Of a stretch of DNA of 64,000 nt, positions 32,608 through 41,977 are shown piece by piece (within the stretch, counting starts at the first letter, position 1; the number at the start of each line of letters is the position of its first letter). A program made the translations under genes and the position numbers. This DNA is from JAPOXR01 sp963662395 (GTDB lineage: Bacteria; Pseudomonadota; Alphaproteobacteria; Rhodobacterales; Rhodobacteraceae). The notes under the pieces are model-generated. The model was not told where the DNA came from and did not search any database. It saw nothing but the letters and a program-made list of their open reading frames with translations. The stretch covers positions 3,534,001 through 3,598,000 of the forward strand of contig OY759511.1 of the NCBI GenBank assembly GCA_963662395.1, in the 5' to 3' direction.

Positions 32608-34596
32608 GTGTTTGCGGCTTGGAGGTTGTGGGCCGGACATCCCGACATGGTGGAAAGCGAATACCGCGAGGAGACCATACCGGATCTGCTGGTCCGGAAT
32701 GCCGGGCGGTTCGGGGGGCGGATTGCCTGCCGGGAGAAGGAATTCGGCATCTGGCAGAGCTGGTCCTGGTCGGAGGTGGCGGCGCAGTGCCGGGCCCTGG
32801 CCCTGGGGATGATGGAGTTCGGCGTCGGGCCGGGCGATCACGTGGCGGTGATCGGGCGCAACCGGCCGAGGCTCTACTGGTCGATGGTGGCGGCGCAGAT
32901 GGCGGGGGCGGTGCCGGTGCCGGTCTACCAGGATGCGGTGGCCGGCGAGACGGGTCACGTGCTCGGGCATTCGCAGGCGAGGTTCGTGGTCGCCGGCGAC
33001 CAGGAACAGGTCGACAAGGTGCTGGAGACCGGCGCCGCGGAGGCGATCTTCTACCTGGATGGCCGGGGCCTGCGCAGATACGACCACCCGCATCTGCACT
33101 CGCTGGAGGCGGTGGCCGGGCGGGGACGGGGCGCCGGCGCCGGTGCCGGCGAGGAGCTGGACCGGCGGATGGCGGCGCTGGGCGGCGAGACGCCGGCGGT
33201 GATTCTGTACACGTCGGGGACCACCGGCAACCCGAAGGGGGTGGTGCTGTCGCACCGCAACATCGTCGCCTCGTCACGGGCCTCGGCCGGGTTCGACGGC
33301 CTGAGCGAGGAGGATTCGGTGCTGGCCTGGCTGCCCATGGCCTGGGTCGGCGATTTCATCTTCTCGATCGGCCAGGCCTACTGGACCGGCTTCTGCGTCA
33401 ATTGCCCGGAATCGCCGGAGACGATGATGAAGGATCTGCGGGAGATCGGCCCCACCTACTATTTTGCCCCGCCGCGCATCTTCGAGACCATCCTGACCTC
33501 GGTCATGACCCGCATGGAGGATGCCGGCCGGCTGAAGCGCCGCATGTTCGGGCTGTTCATGGCCCATGCGAGGAAGGTCGGGCCGGCGAGGATGGCCGGC
33601 GAGCCGGTCGGGCTGGCGGACCGGCTGCTCTACGGGCTTGGCGAGCTGCTGGTCTACGGGCCGCTGCGGGGCGTGCTCGGCTTCAGCCGCATCCGGGTCG
33701 GCTATACCGCCGGCGAGGCCATCGGCCCGGAGATCTTCGATTTCTACCGCTCGCTGGGCATCAACCTGAAGCAGCTCTACGGGCAGACCGAGGCCTCGGT
33801 CTTCATCACGCAGCAGCCGGATGGCGAGGTGCGGGCCGACACGGTCGGGGTGCCGAGCCCCGGTGTCGAGCTGCGCATCGGCGAGGATGGCGAGGTGCTG
33901 TACCGCTCGCCGGGGAGTTTCGTCGAATACTACCGCGACCCGGAGGCGACGGCGAAGGCCCGGGATGACGAGGGCTGGGTGGCGACCGGCGATGCCGGTT
34001 TCCTCGAGGAGGGCAGCGGACATCTGAAGATCATCGACCGGGCCGGGGATGTCGGGAGGATGAAGGATGGCAGCCTGTTCGCCCCGAAATATGTCGAGAA
34101 CAGGCTGAAATTCCACTCCGGCATCCTGGAGGCGGTGGTGTTCGGGGCCGGGCGCGACAGCTGCGCCGCCTTCGTCAACATCGATCCGGTGGCGGTCGGC
34201 AGCTGGGCCGAGCGCCGCGGCATCGTCTGTTCCTCCTACCAGGAGCTGGCCGGCAACCCGGATGTCGGGCGGATGATTGCCGGCCATGTCGCCGAGACCA
34301 ACCGGAGCCTGGCCGCCGACGACATGCTGGCCGGCTGCCAGATCAGCCGCTTCCTGGTGCTGCACAAGGAGCTCGATGCCGATGATGGCGAGCTGACCCG
34401 GACCCGGAAGCTGCGCCGCCGCATCATCGGGGAAAGATACGCCGACCTGGTCGAGGCGCTCCATGACGGCCGGGCGGAGGTGCATGCCGAGACCGGGGTG
34501 ACCTACGAGGATGGCCGCAAGGGGATGATTGCCGCCACGCTGGCGATCCGTGACGTGCCGGTCGCGGGCAGCGGGCACCGGAAGGCGGCGCCATGA
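32608..34596 (+). CDS. Long-chain acyl-CoA synthetase (AMP-binding), second copy
   Basis: The protein matches that of 2561-4549: AMP-binding signature ILYTSGTTGNPKG, YGQTEAS and GWVATGDAGF are all present. GTG at 32608 or ATG at 32647 are the plausible starts. The frame is open back to 32362, but homology with the other copy stops at 32567, so that extension is not part of the gene. First gene of a four-gene operon (ligase, livG, livH, livM). Because upstream DNA differs from the left copy, expression of the two may differ. Confidence 0.9.
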   Translation: MFAAWRLWAGHPDMVESEYREETIPDLLVRNAGRFGGRIACREKEFGIWQSWSWSEVAAQCRALALGMMEFGVGPGDHVAVIGRNRPRLYWSMVAAQMAGAVPVPVYQDAVAGETGHVLGHSQARFVVAGDQEQVDKVLETGAAEAIFYLDGRGLRRYDHPHLHSLEAVAGRGRGAGAGAGEELDRRMAALGGETPAVILYTSGTTGNPKGVVLSHRNIVASSRASAGFDGLSEEDSVLAWLPMAWVGDFIFSIGQAYWTGFCVNCPESPETMMKDLREIGPTYYFAPPRIFETILTSVMTRMEDAGRLKRRMFGLFMAHARKVGPARMAGEPVGLADRLLYGLGELLVYGPLRGVLGFSRIRVGYTAGEAIGPEIFDFYRSLGINLKQLYGQTEASVFITQQPDGEVRADTVGVPSPGVELRIGEDGEVLYRSPGSFVEYYRDPEATAKARDDEGWVATGDAGFLEEGSGHLKIIDRAGDVGRMKDGSLFAPKYVENRLKFHSGILEAVVFGAGRDSCAAFVNIDPVAVGSWAERRGIVCSSYQELAGNPDVGRMIAGHVAETNRSLAADDMLAGCQISRFLVLHKELDADDGELTRTRKLRRRIIGERYADLVEALHDGRAEVHAETGVTYEDGRKGMIAATLAIRDVPVAGSGHRKAAP

Positions 34597-35393
34597 GCGG
34601 GGCGGGGCCGGCAGGCGGCGAGCCGCTCATGGATATCCGCAACGTCTCGCTGCGCTTCGGCGGCGTCAGGGCGCTCATCGACGTGTCGTTCGACATCCGC
34701 GAGGGCGAGATCCGGGCGATCATCGGCCCCAACGGCGCCGGCAAGTCGTCGATGCTCAACGTCATCAGCGGCTTCTATCACCCGCAGGAGGGCGAGATCC
34801 GGTTCCGGGGGCGGAAGCGGCCGCCCATGAAGCCGCATCTCGTGGCCCGCCAGGGCATCGCCAGGACCTTCCAGAACATTGCCCTGTTCCGGGGCATGTC
34901 GACGCTCGACAACATCATGTCCGGGCGCATCACCCTGATGAGGCCGAACCTCCTCGCCCACGCCATCTGGTGGGGATGGGCCGAGCGGGAGGAGATCCGC
35001 CACCGCGAGCGGGTCGAACGGATCATCGACTTCCTCGAGATCCAGGCGATCCGCAAGACGCCGGTCGGCCGGCTGCCCTACGGGCTGCAGAAGCGGGTCG
35101 AGCTCGGCCGGGCGCTGGCCGCCGAGCCGAAGCTCTTGCTGCTCGACGAGCCGATGGCCGGCATGAATGTCGAGGAAAAGGAGGACATGAGCCGGTTCAT
35201 CCTCGACGTGAATGACGAGTTCGGCACCACCATCGCCCTGATCGAGCACGACATGGGCGTGGTCATGGATCTGTCGGACCGGGTGGTGGTCATGGATTAC
35301 GGCCGCAGGATCGCCGACGGCACGCCGGAGGTGGTCCGGGGCAGCCGGGATGTCGTCGATGCCTATCTCGGCGTGGCGCATCAGGGGGGGTGA
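34593..35393 (+). CDS. livG: Liv-type ABC transporter ATP-binding protein LivG, second copy
   Basis: Same 266-residue ATPase as 1764-2564, with Walker A GPNGAGKS, the LPYGLQKRVELGRAL signature region, Walker B LLLLDEP and H-loop IEHD. It overlaps the ligase stop by 4 bases (ATGA), and livH starts one base after its stop, as in the other copy. Confidence 0.93.
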   Translation: MSGAGPAGGEPLMDIRNVSLRFGGVRALIDVSFDIREGEIRAIIGPNGAGKSSMLNVISGFYHPQEGEIRFRGRKRPPMKPHLVARQGIARTFQNIALFRGMSTLDNIMSGRITLMRPNLLAHAIWWGWAEREEIRHRERVERIIDFLEIQAIRKTPVGRLPYGLQKRVELGRALAAEPKLLLLDEPMAGMNVEEKEDMSRFILDVNDEFGTTIALIEHDMGVVMDLSDRVVVMDYGRRIADGTPEVVRGSRDVVDAYLGVAHQGG

Positions 35394-35394
35394 G

Positions 35395-36381
35395 GTGTAC
35401 CAGCAACTGCTCTATGCCGTCGAGGTGTCGCTGAACGGGTTGATGACCGGCATCCTCTACTCGCTGGTCGCCCTCGGTTTCGTGCTGATCTTCAAGGCCT
35501 CCGGCGTCTTCAACTATGCCCAGGGGGTGATGGCGCTGTTCGCCGCCCTGACCCTGGTCGGCTTCCAGAACGGCCAGGTGCCGTTCGCACATCTGATCAA
35601 CGCCGTCTTCGGCACCAGCATCCATCATTTCGGCTGGCATCTGCCGGCGCTGCTGGCGATCGCGCTGACGCTGGCGGTCATGGTGCTCCTCGCCATCCTC
35701 GTCGAGCGCCTGGTGCTTCGGCACCTGATCAACCAGGAGCCGGTCATCCTGTTCATGGCCACCATCGGCCTCGCCTATTTCCTCGAGGGCTTCGGCGACC
35801 TGATGTGGGGCTCGGAGATCAAGAAACTCGAGGTCGGCATGCCGCAGGGCATCTCGGACACCATCGAGGGCGCCACCCGCGAGGTCCTGGGCTACGGCTT
35901 CTTCATCGACCGGCTCGACATCGTCGCCGCCATCGTTGCCGCCATCCTCGTGGTCTCGCTGACGGTGTTCTCGCGGTATTCGCGGGTCGGCCGCGCCCTC
36001 AGGGCGGTGGCCGACGACCACCAGGCGGCGCTGTCGGTCGGCATCTCGCTCCGCTTCATCTGGGTGGTGGTGTGGTCGATCGCCGGCTTCGTGGCTCTCG
36101 TGGCCGGCGTCATGTGGGGCGCCAAGTCCGGCGTCCAGTTCTCGCTGTCGCTGATCGCCCTCAAGGCCCTGCCGGTGCTGATGCTCGGCGGCTTCACCTC
36201 GATCCCCGGCGCCATCGTCGGCGGGCTGATCATCGGCGTCGGCGAGAAGCTGTTCGATTTCCTGGTCGGCCCGCTGATCGGCGGCGCCACCGAGAACTGG
36301 TTCGCCTACGTGCTGGCCCTGGTATTCCTCGTGTTCAGGCCGCAGGGGCTGTTCGGCGAGCGCATCATCGAGAGGGTCTGA
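35395..36381 (+). CDS. livH: Branched-chain amino acid ABC transporter permease LivH, second copy
   Basis: Permease of 328 residues matching 776-1762, starting at GTG 35395 immediately after the livG stop with a G-tract as probable ribosome site. About eight membrane segments; the LivH-typical FNYAQGVMALFAA segment is present. livM follows after 2 bases. Confidence 0.92.
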   Translation: MYQQLLYAVEVSLNGLMTGILYSLVALGFVLIFKASGVFNYAQGVMALFAALTLVGFQNGQVPFAHLINAVFGTSIHHFGWHLPALLAIALTLAVMVLLAILVERLVLRHLINQEPVILFMATIGLAYFLEGFGDLMWGSEIKKLEVGMPQGISDTIEGATREVLGYGFFIDRLDIVAAIVAAILVVSLTVFSRYSRVGRALRAVADDHQAALSVGISLRFIWVVVWSIAGFVALVAGVMWGAKSGVQFSLSLIALKALPVLMLGGFTSIPGAIVGGLIIGVGEKLFDFLVGPLIGGATENWFAYVLALVFLVFRPQGLFGERIIERV

Positions 36382-36383
36382 CG

Positions 36384-37466
36384 ATGTTCTACCGGGAGGC
36401 AGGCGAGTTCAGCGCGTCCTACCGCCAGGACGCGCAGACCTTTCCCGTCTCCCTTGACCGCTACCGCCATTACCTGGTGCTGGCACTGGCCTTCGGCGTG
36501 GTGCCGTTCCTGGTCAACGACTACTGGTCGAACGCGGTGCTGGTGCCGTTCCTGGTCTGGACCATGGCGGCGCTGGGCCTCAACATCCTGACCGGCTATT
36601 GCGGGCAGGTGTCGCTGGGCACCGGCGGTTTCATGGCCGTCGGGGCCTATGCCTGCTACAAGCTCATGACCGCGTTTCCCGGCCTCAGCATCGTGTTCTG
36701 CATTCTCCTGGCCGGCTTCGTCACGGCGCTGGTCGGCACGCTGTTCGGCCTGCCATCGCTCAGGATCAAGGGGTTCTACCTGGCGGTGGCCACGCTGGCG
36801 GCGCAGTTCTTCCTCGTCTGGCTGTTCAACAAGGTTCCCTGGTTCTACAACCATTCGGCCTCGGGGCAGATCAATGCCGCCGAGAGGACGGTGTTCGGCG
36901 TCGCGGTCACCGGTCCGCAGACGACGCCGGCCGCCCAGTACCTGTTCTGCCTGGCCTTCGTGGTGGTGTTCGCCTGGATTGCCCGCAACCTCACCCGAGG
37001 TGCGGTCGGACGCAGCTGGATGGCGATCCGCGACATGGACATCGCCGCCGAGATCATCGGCGTCGACCCGCTCAGGGCCAAGCTGTCGGCCTTCGCGGTC
37101 TCCTCCTTCTTCGTCGGGGTGTCCGGCGCCCTGTTCTTCGCCGTCTATCTCGGCGCGGTCGAGGTCACCGAGGCCTTCGGGATCAACCAGTCCTTCCTGG
37201 TGCTGTTCATGATCATCATCGGCGGGCTGGGCTCGATCTTCGGCGCCTTTGCCGGCGCCGCCTTCCTGGTGCTGGTGCCGGTGCTGCTGAAGAACATCCT
37301 CGTCGGCGGTCTCGGCTGGGACGCGGCGATCTCGACCCATTTCGAATTCGTCATCATCGGCGGGCTGATCGTGTTCTTCCTCGTCGTCGAGCCGCACGGG
37401 ATTGCGCAGCTGTGGCGGGTGATCAGGGAGAAGCTGCGGCTGTGGCCGTTTCCGCATGACCGGTAG
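36384..37466 (+). CDS. livM: Branched-chain amino acid ABC transporter permease LivM, complete copy
   Basis: Permease of 360 residues. Landmarks are LNILTGYCGQVSLGTGGFMA near residue 65, a polar loop with NAAERTVFGV, the EAA-like cytoplasmic segment near GRSWMAIRDMDIAAEIIGVD (residues 210-230), and C-terminal membrane helices ending VEPHGIAQLWRVIREKLRLW. The substrate-binding protein and the second ATPase (LivF) usually found in such operons do not follow: sequence after 37466 is degenerate. This copy is therefore an incomplete transporter unless the missing parts are supplied by the other locus. Confidence 0.93.
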   Translation: MFYREAGEFSASYRQDAQTFPVSLDRYRHYLVLALAFGVVPFLVNDYWSNAVLVPFLVWTMAALGLNILTGYCGQVSLGTGGFMAVGAYACYKLMTAFPGLSIVFCILLAGFVTALVGTLFGLPSLRIKGFYLAVATLAAQFFLVWLFNKVPWFYNHSASGQINAAERTVFGVAVTGPQTTPAAQYLFCLAFVVVFAWIARNLTRGAVGRSWMAIRDMDIAAEIIGVDPLRAKLSAFAVSSFFVGVSGALFFAVYLGAVEVTEAFGINQSFLVLFMIIIGGLGSIFGAFAGAAFLVLVPVLLKNILVGGLGWDAAISTHFEFVIIGGLIVFFLVVEPHGIAQLWRVIREKLRLWPFPHDR

Positions 37467-37989
37467 CGGCGATCCCCGGGGTCGGCTGCGCGTGATCACC
37501 GGCTCCGCATCGAGGTCGGCTGCGCATGACGACCAGTGTCGCATCTGGGTCGGCTGCGTCCGTCCCGACAGTATTGCGGCTGTGCTGACAGGAACAACAA
37601 TCGGAGGTGTGCGGGTCAAACCCGATGTCAACCGGACAGAGGGCCGCGGCAAGGACTTCGTGCGCGGGCAAAACCGGCGCATCCGGTCCTGGCCAGGCGG
37701 AAAGGTCTCCGGGGAGGGGATCAACGACCTGCATGTCGCGGCCACCGGAGCGGACGGATTGCGGGCGAGGGAGCCGAAATGACAGGATACCACACCTTCG
37801 CGCAGTTCCGGACATGCGCGTTGCAGGTCGATCCCCATAGTGGAAGGATGTGCTTTTGGGCAAGCCGACGGGGTCTGAATTCTGGCGTTGCTGATGCACT
37901 GGTTGGAATGACGATGCTACGCCATGATCTGGAGGCGATCGACCTCGAGGATCGGGTGGGCCTGGAGCCCGATGTTTCACGCAGCAGCG
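37467..37989. other. Degenerate region after livM
   Basis: No recognisable gene. A short direct repetition (gtcggctgcgc) occurs near 37482 and 37515. The livK and livF genes expected after livM are absent. Confidence 0.4.
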
Positions 37990-38381
37990 ATCGGTGCTGT
38001 CCACCTGGTCGCCTTCCTGCCGGTCAACAATGTACGGCAATCTTGCATGTGTGGCTCCTCGACAATCCGGAATCCCTGGTCATGGATCAGCCCGAAGACA
38101 ATCCGGATAACGCCGCCAGGGCCGAACGCATCGTGCAGGTCGGTGCCGTCAGGGCCGAGCGCCAGCCCCTGTTTGCAACCCACAACGCGAACATTGCTGT
38201 CTTCGGCGGCGCCGAGTGGACCGGAGTGTGCTCTGCATCGGAGGGTGGCACCGAAATGCCGGTCGGTGAGCAAGGCTCAATCGACGCTCCGGTCATTCGC
38301 GATCGGGTTGCCTGCATTCCGGAAGGAGACAGGGACGCCGTCATGCAACGCAAGGAAAACTACAGGTTCGATGACCGATGA
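37990..38381 (+). pseudogene. C-terminal remnant of an SMC/TrlF-like AAA ATPase
   Basis: The frame reads QQCTAILHVWLLDNPESLVM then DQPEDNPDNAARAERIVQVG (Walker B with DQPED) and PLFATHNANIAVFGGAE (switch His), followed by SIDAPVIRD and a stop at 38381. This is the usual C-terminus of large TrlF-like or SMC-like ATPases. All upstream domains, including Walker A, are missing. Its stop overlaps the next start (ATGA), so it was the first gene of a pair with the AlbA_2 protein. Confidence 0.7.
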
Positions 38382-39559
38382 CCAGGGTCGAGTTGCTCGA
38401 ACTGATAACGAATGGCGAGAACTCCGGCATGGAGTTCAGTCGCGATGACCTGCGACCCGAAGAGTTGGCGAAAGAGGTCGTGGCCATGGCCAATCTTCAG
38501 GGTGGTCGCATTCTGTCGGGGATTGATGACGACGGCGCTGTCGCCGGGGTCGAGCGACCAGACCTCGAGCATTGGGTGACGGATACGGTATTTGGCCGTT
38601 ACGTGCATCTAGTGATCATCCCCTTCTGCGAAGAGGTCCAGGTTGACGAACAGCATCGGGTGGCGGTCATCACCGTCGAGTCGGGACTCACTAGGCCGTA
38701 TGTCGTGCGGAGCAAGGATCGAGAAGACATCCATATTCGGGTTGGCGGCACGTCCCGGTTGGCCACGCGGGAGCAGCAGGCGCGGCTCCATGCCCCGGGT
38801 GGCGTTGTGCGAGCGGAATTGTTGCCGGTTTCAGGCAGCGGTTTGCAAGACCTCAGCCTTGACCGAATGAAGGACTATCTGTCAACATTCACGGGAGACA
38901 GGAAACTCCCGGCGAATGACGAGGAGTGGCGGAGTCGTCTATGCGGGTTGGGGTTCATGGTTGAACGCACAGATGGCCTGGCAGTTTGCACGATCGCGGG
39001 ACTTGTCCTGTTCGGGCGAGCGCCGCGCCGGTTGCTGCACCAGGCGGGTATCCGGTGGTTGGCGCTCGGGGGCGAGGATAAATCCTGCAAGGCAGTTGAT
39101 GACCGCGTGATCGACGGTCCGCTGGTTGCGCTTTGGAGGTCAGACGAATTGGGAAATCGCGAGCGTGTGGAGGGCGGGCTCATTGAAAGACTCGTGGATG
39201 CCATGCAGCCATTCGTCTCCGAGGAGATGGACGATGTCGGCGCATCAATGCGTCGTCAGCGGCGTTGGCTGTATCCGGTGGAGGCGCTGCGCGAGGCAAT
39301 TGTCAACGCCCTCGCCCACCGCGACTGGACGCGCTTTGAGGAAATCGAGATTGCACGCTACGCGGATCGTCTGGAGGTGTTCAGCCCGGGCACACTGCAG
39401 AGCTCGATGACGGTGGAGAAAATGATTGCCGGACAACGATCTGCGCGCAATCAGACGATCGTCGGAGTTCTGCGAGACTACGGTTACGTGGACGCGAGGG
39501 GCATGGGGGTGCGCAACAAGATTATTCCGCTCCTTGATGCGGGGCGACAATCAAGGTGA
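38378..39559 (+). pseudogene. AlbA_2 (Schlafen-like) / RecG-related ATP-binding protein, 3' end cut by IS21
   Basis: About 390 residues remain. The N-terminal AlbA_2 domain (residues 1-125) shows EFSRDDLRPEELAKEVVAMA, NLQGGRILSGIDDDG and YVVRSKDREDIHIRVGGTSR. The later part shows the divergent HATPase_c_4 region with PVEALREAIVNALAHRDWTR and RYADRLEVFSPGTL. The family continues for 50-150 residues, but homology stops at 39545 where the IS21 relic begins, and the frame ends at 39559. AlbA_2 proteins occur as regulators and in defence islands. Its coupling to the ATPase remnant upstream suggests a former two-gene module. Confidence 0.75.
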
Positions 39560-39879
39560 CAGCCCGGCGTCAACCAGGATGACAACGTTACCGCCTGCCG
39601 TTGCGGATCTCTCCCCCTTGCCGGCACCTCACCTGATGTCCGCGGCCGTTCGGACACTGTTCTGCAAGACCCGGTCCGACGAGGTGAGCGGAATGCCCGG
39701 ACGCCACATTGCAGATCATCAGGCGAGACTCTTCATGGATTGGGCAGATCACATTCGGCCCGCCGGCGTCGGCGAAGGCCGGACCCGCTGGCCGGCATCT
39801 TCGACGAGGAGGCGCCGCCATCCGGAGCAGGGTCCGGATGTCCGGCGCACCCCGGAGCGGCGGATACGGGGCCGGAAGG

Positions 39880-40900
39880 CGCAGCACGGCGCGGACAAGG
39901 AGGTGATGTTCCGGCAGCTTCATGCGCCCGGCCGGATGGCGCCCTGCCCACCTTCACCCGCAAGACCGGGCCCGGCGGCGCCCTGCCGGCAGGAAGCCCG
40001 GGCACATGCCCTGTCGCTTCCGCCTGCCCTGGTCCGGCTTCCGGCATGTCGGGCAGGTCCGGGCGGCGAGAGCTTCACGGCACTGGCCGAGGGGCTGCAG
40101 GCAGCCCCGTGGCAGCCGGGCGGGGCCCCGCGCGAGCACCGGGCAGGCTACCTGTCGGCCGGCTTCCGCAATCATCGCAAGGAGGATGCCGGGGACATGA
40201 CCGGGTGCTGTCGCCTCCTGTGCGGGTATTACCGGATGAAGCCGTGCCCGGGCAGCCGCGGCATGGCCCGTGAGATGGGTGCGATCGAAAGCGCACACGG
40301 CCATCCCGAGCGGGAGATCGGTGATGCGCTGATGATCAGGGGATCGAGGGAGTTTGCCGATGAAGGCGAATACCGCAACTTCATCGCCGGGACAGCCATG
40401 CGCTGCAATGCCCGCCGGGCGGCGCCGATCAGGGCCGAGCGGGAGCAGTTGCACCGCCTGCCGAACATGCGCACCAGCGATCACGAGGAGACCAGCGTCA
40501 CCGTCACCTCCGCCAGCGGCTTCATCCTCAAGCGGGTGTTCTACACCGTGCCTTCCCGGCTGATCGGCCACCGGCTCGGCGTGCGCATCCATGATGACCG
40601 GCTGGCGCTCTGTCCCGGCACCGTCCATCAGCTGACCGTGCCCCGGAAGCGGAAGGGCCCGCCTGCGAAGGCGGTACATGTCGCAAACCATCGCCATGTC
40701 ATCCATTCGCCGAAGACCGGGCCGATGGCGCTCACGGGCCTGGTCTGCAGCGGCGAGCTCTTTCCGCGCCAGGCCTTCCGGCGCTGCTTCGAGATGGCGA
40801 TGAAGGCGGAGGGCGAGCGTGCGGCCTTCCTGCAGGCGGTGAAGCTGCCGGTGCCTGACCGATTGCGGGCCCGGATTGCACCGGCGGCCGGTGTCATGCC
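39880..40900 (+). pseudogene. istA-like IS21 transposase, broken
   Basis: Segments that match IstA appear in order: REMGAIESAHGHPEREIGDA, REFADEGEYRNFIAGTAMRC, LHRLPNMRTSDHEE, GFILKRVFYTVPSRLIGHRL, GVRIHDDRL and HVIHSPKTGPMALTGLVCSG. The N-terminal DDE catalytic core is replaced by low-complexity frameshifted sequence, so the enzyme cannot be functional. Confidence 0.7.
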
Positions 40901-40969
40901 GGCCGCCGGCGTCACCAGGGCGGTGCTCCCGGGGCATGGCAGCTGCGTCATGGGCCGCACCGATGATGC

Positions 40970-41736
40970 GGCCGGCCTGGACCTGATGCTCACCGAGCTG
41001 CGCCTGCCGGTCATGCGGGAGCTGTGGAAGGCGTTTGCCGAGCGGTCCGATGCCGGGGGCTGGCCAGCCAGCCGCTTCCTGGCCACCCTGGCCGGGCACG
41101 AGATTGCCGAGCGGCGGCGGCGGCGGATCCAGCGCCATCCGGGCGAGGCCAGGCTCCTGCCCGGCAAGCGCCTGGCCGGCTTCGACTTCGGTGCGGTGCC
41201 GGTGATCTCGAAGGCCCAGGTCATGGCCCCGGCCGCCGGCGATGCCCGGCTGGCCCGGGGTGCCTCATGCCTGCTGTTCGGCCCGCCGGGGACCGGAAAA
41301 GCCATCCGGCCGGTGCGATCGGACTGGCGGCTACCGGGTGCTGATGTGCCGGACCACCGACCTGGTGCAGCGCCTGCCGACGGCGCGGCGGGAGCCGGGG
41401 CTCGAGCAGGCGCTGGCCCGGCCTGATCGCTGCCATCTCCCGATACTCGACGATCCTGCCCATGTCGGGAAGGACGAGGTGCTCTTCGAGCTGGTCCCGG
41501 CCGGATGCGGGCGGCGCTCGCTCATGATCACCGCCGGTCGGGTCTTCCCGGAACGGGGCCGGATCCTTCCGGACCAGACCATGGCGGTGGTGGCAGCAGG
41601 CCGCCCGGTGCACCGGGCGGTGATTCCCGGGATGAATGTCGAGAGCTGTCGCCGGCGGGAGGCCCTCGAGGCCAGCCCGCACAAGGCCGGCCGGCCGGCG
41701 AGTCGGGCCACGGAGACGAACACGCCGACCGGCTGA
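40970..41736 (+). pseudogene. istB-like IS21 helper ATPase, frameshifted
   Basis: The N-terminal LMLTELRLPVMRELWKAFAE and LAGHEIAERRRRRIQRH are followed by Walker A LLFGPPGTGKA, after which the frame shifts; the downstream half (YRVLMCRTTDLVQRLPTARR, CHLPILDDPAHVGKDEVLFE) continues in another frame. Walker B appears as ILDDPAHV. Not functional. Confidence 0.75.
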
Positions 41737-41977
41737 ACCGGAAGCGCGGCAAACATGCGGCCTGCGGCGCCTCCGGCCCCGCGGGCCGCAGCCGTTTCCG
41801 GGCTTCGGTCGAAAAAGCGCTTGCAATCGACGGGAGATCAGGAAAATACCCGCCTTGTCGCGGCGTCAGACTGTCATCCTGATCGACGTGCAGTTCTCAT
41901 CCAGATTGTCGTCCTACATCATGGTGCGATATTGGGAACGATGGAATTTATTGGACAGTAGAGAGAAGTTTAGCAAG

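Larger units (their letters stand above)
32567..37156. repeat. Right arm of 4.6-kb inverted duplication
   Basis: Reverse complement of 1-4590 apart from silent differences at 36575 and 36755. The left boundary at 32567 (cgggcaagaatcc) is a sharp transition from unrelated sequence. The right boundary given is only where the window edge cuts the other arm, so the duplication may extend further. Confidence 0.95.
39545..41912 (+). mobile_element. Degenerate IS21-family element, copy 1
   Basis: The left end (gcgacaatcaaggtgacagc) and right end (ctcatccagattgtcg) carry IS21-like termini, with a second internal end repeat (gtcatcctgatcgacgtgca). Broken istA and istB lie between, both on the plus strand. 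The same terminal blocks recur at 44460, 46320, 53912, 56338 and 63548. Confidence 0.75.
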
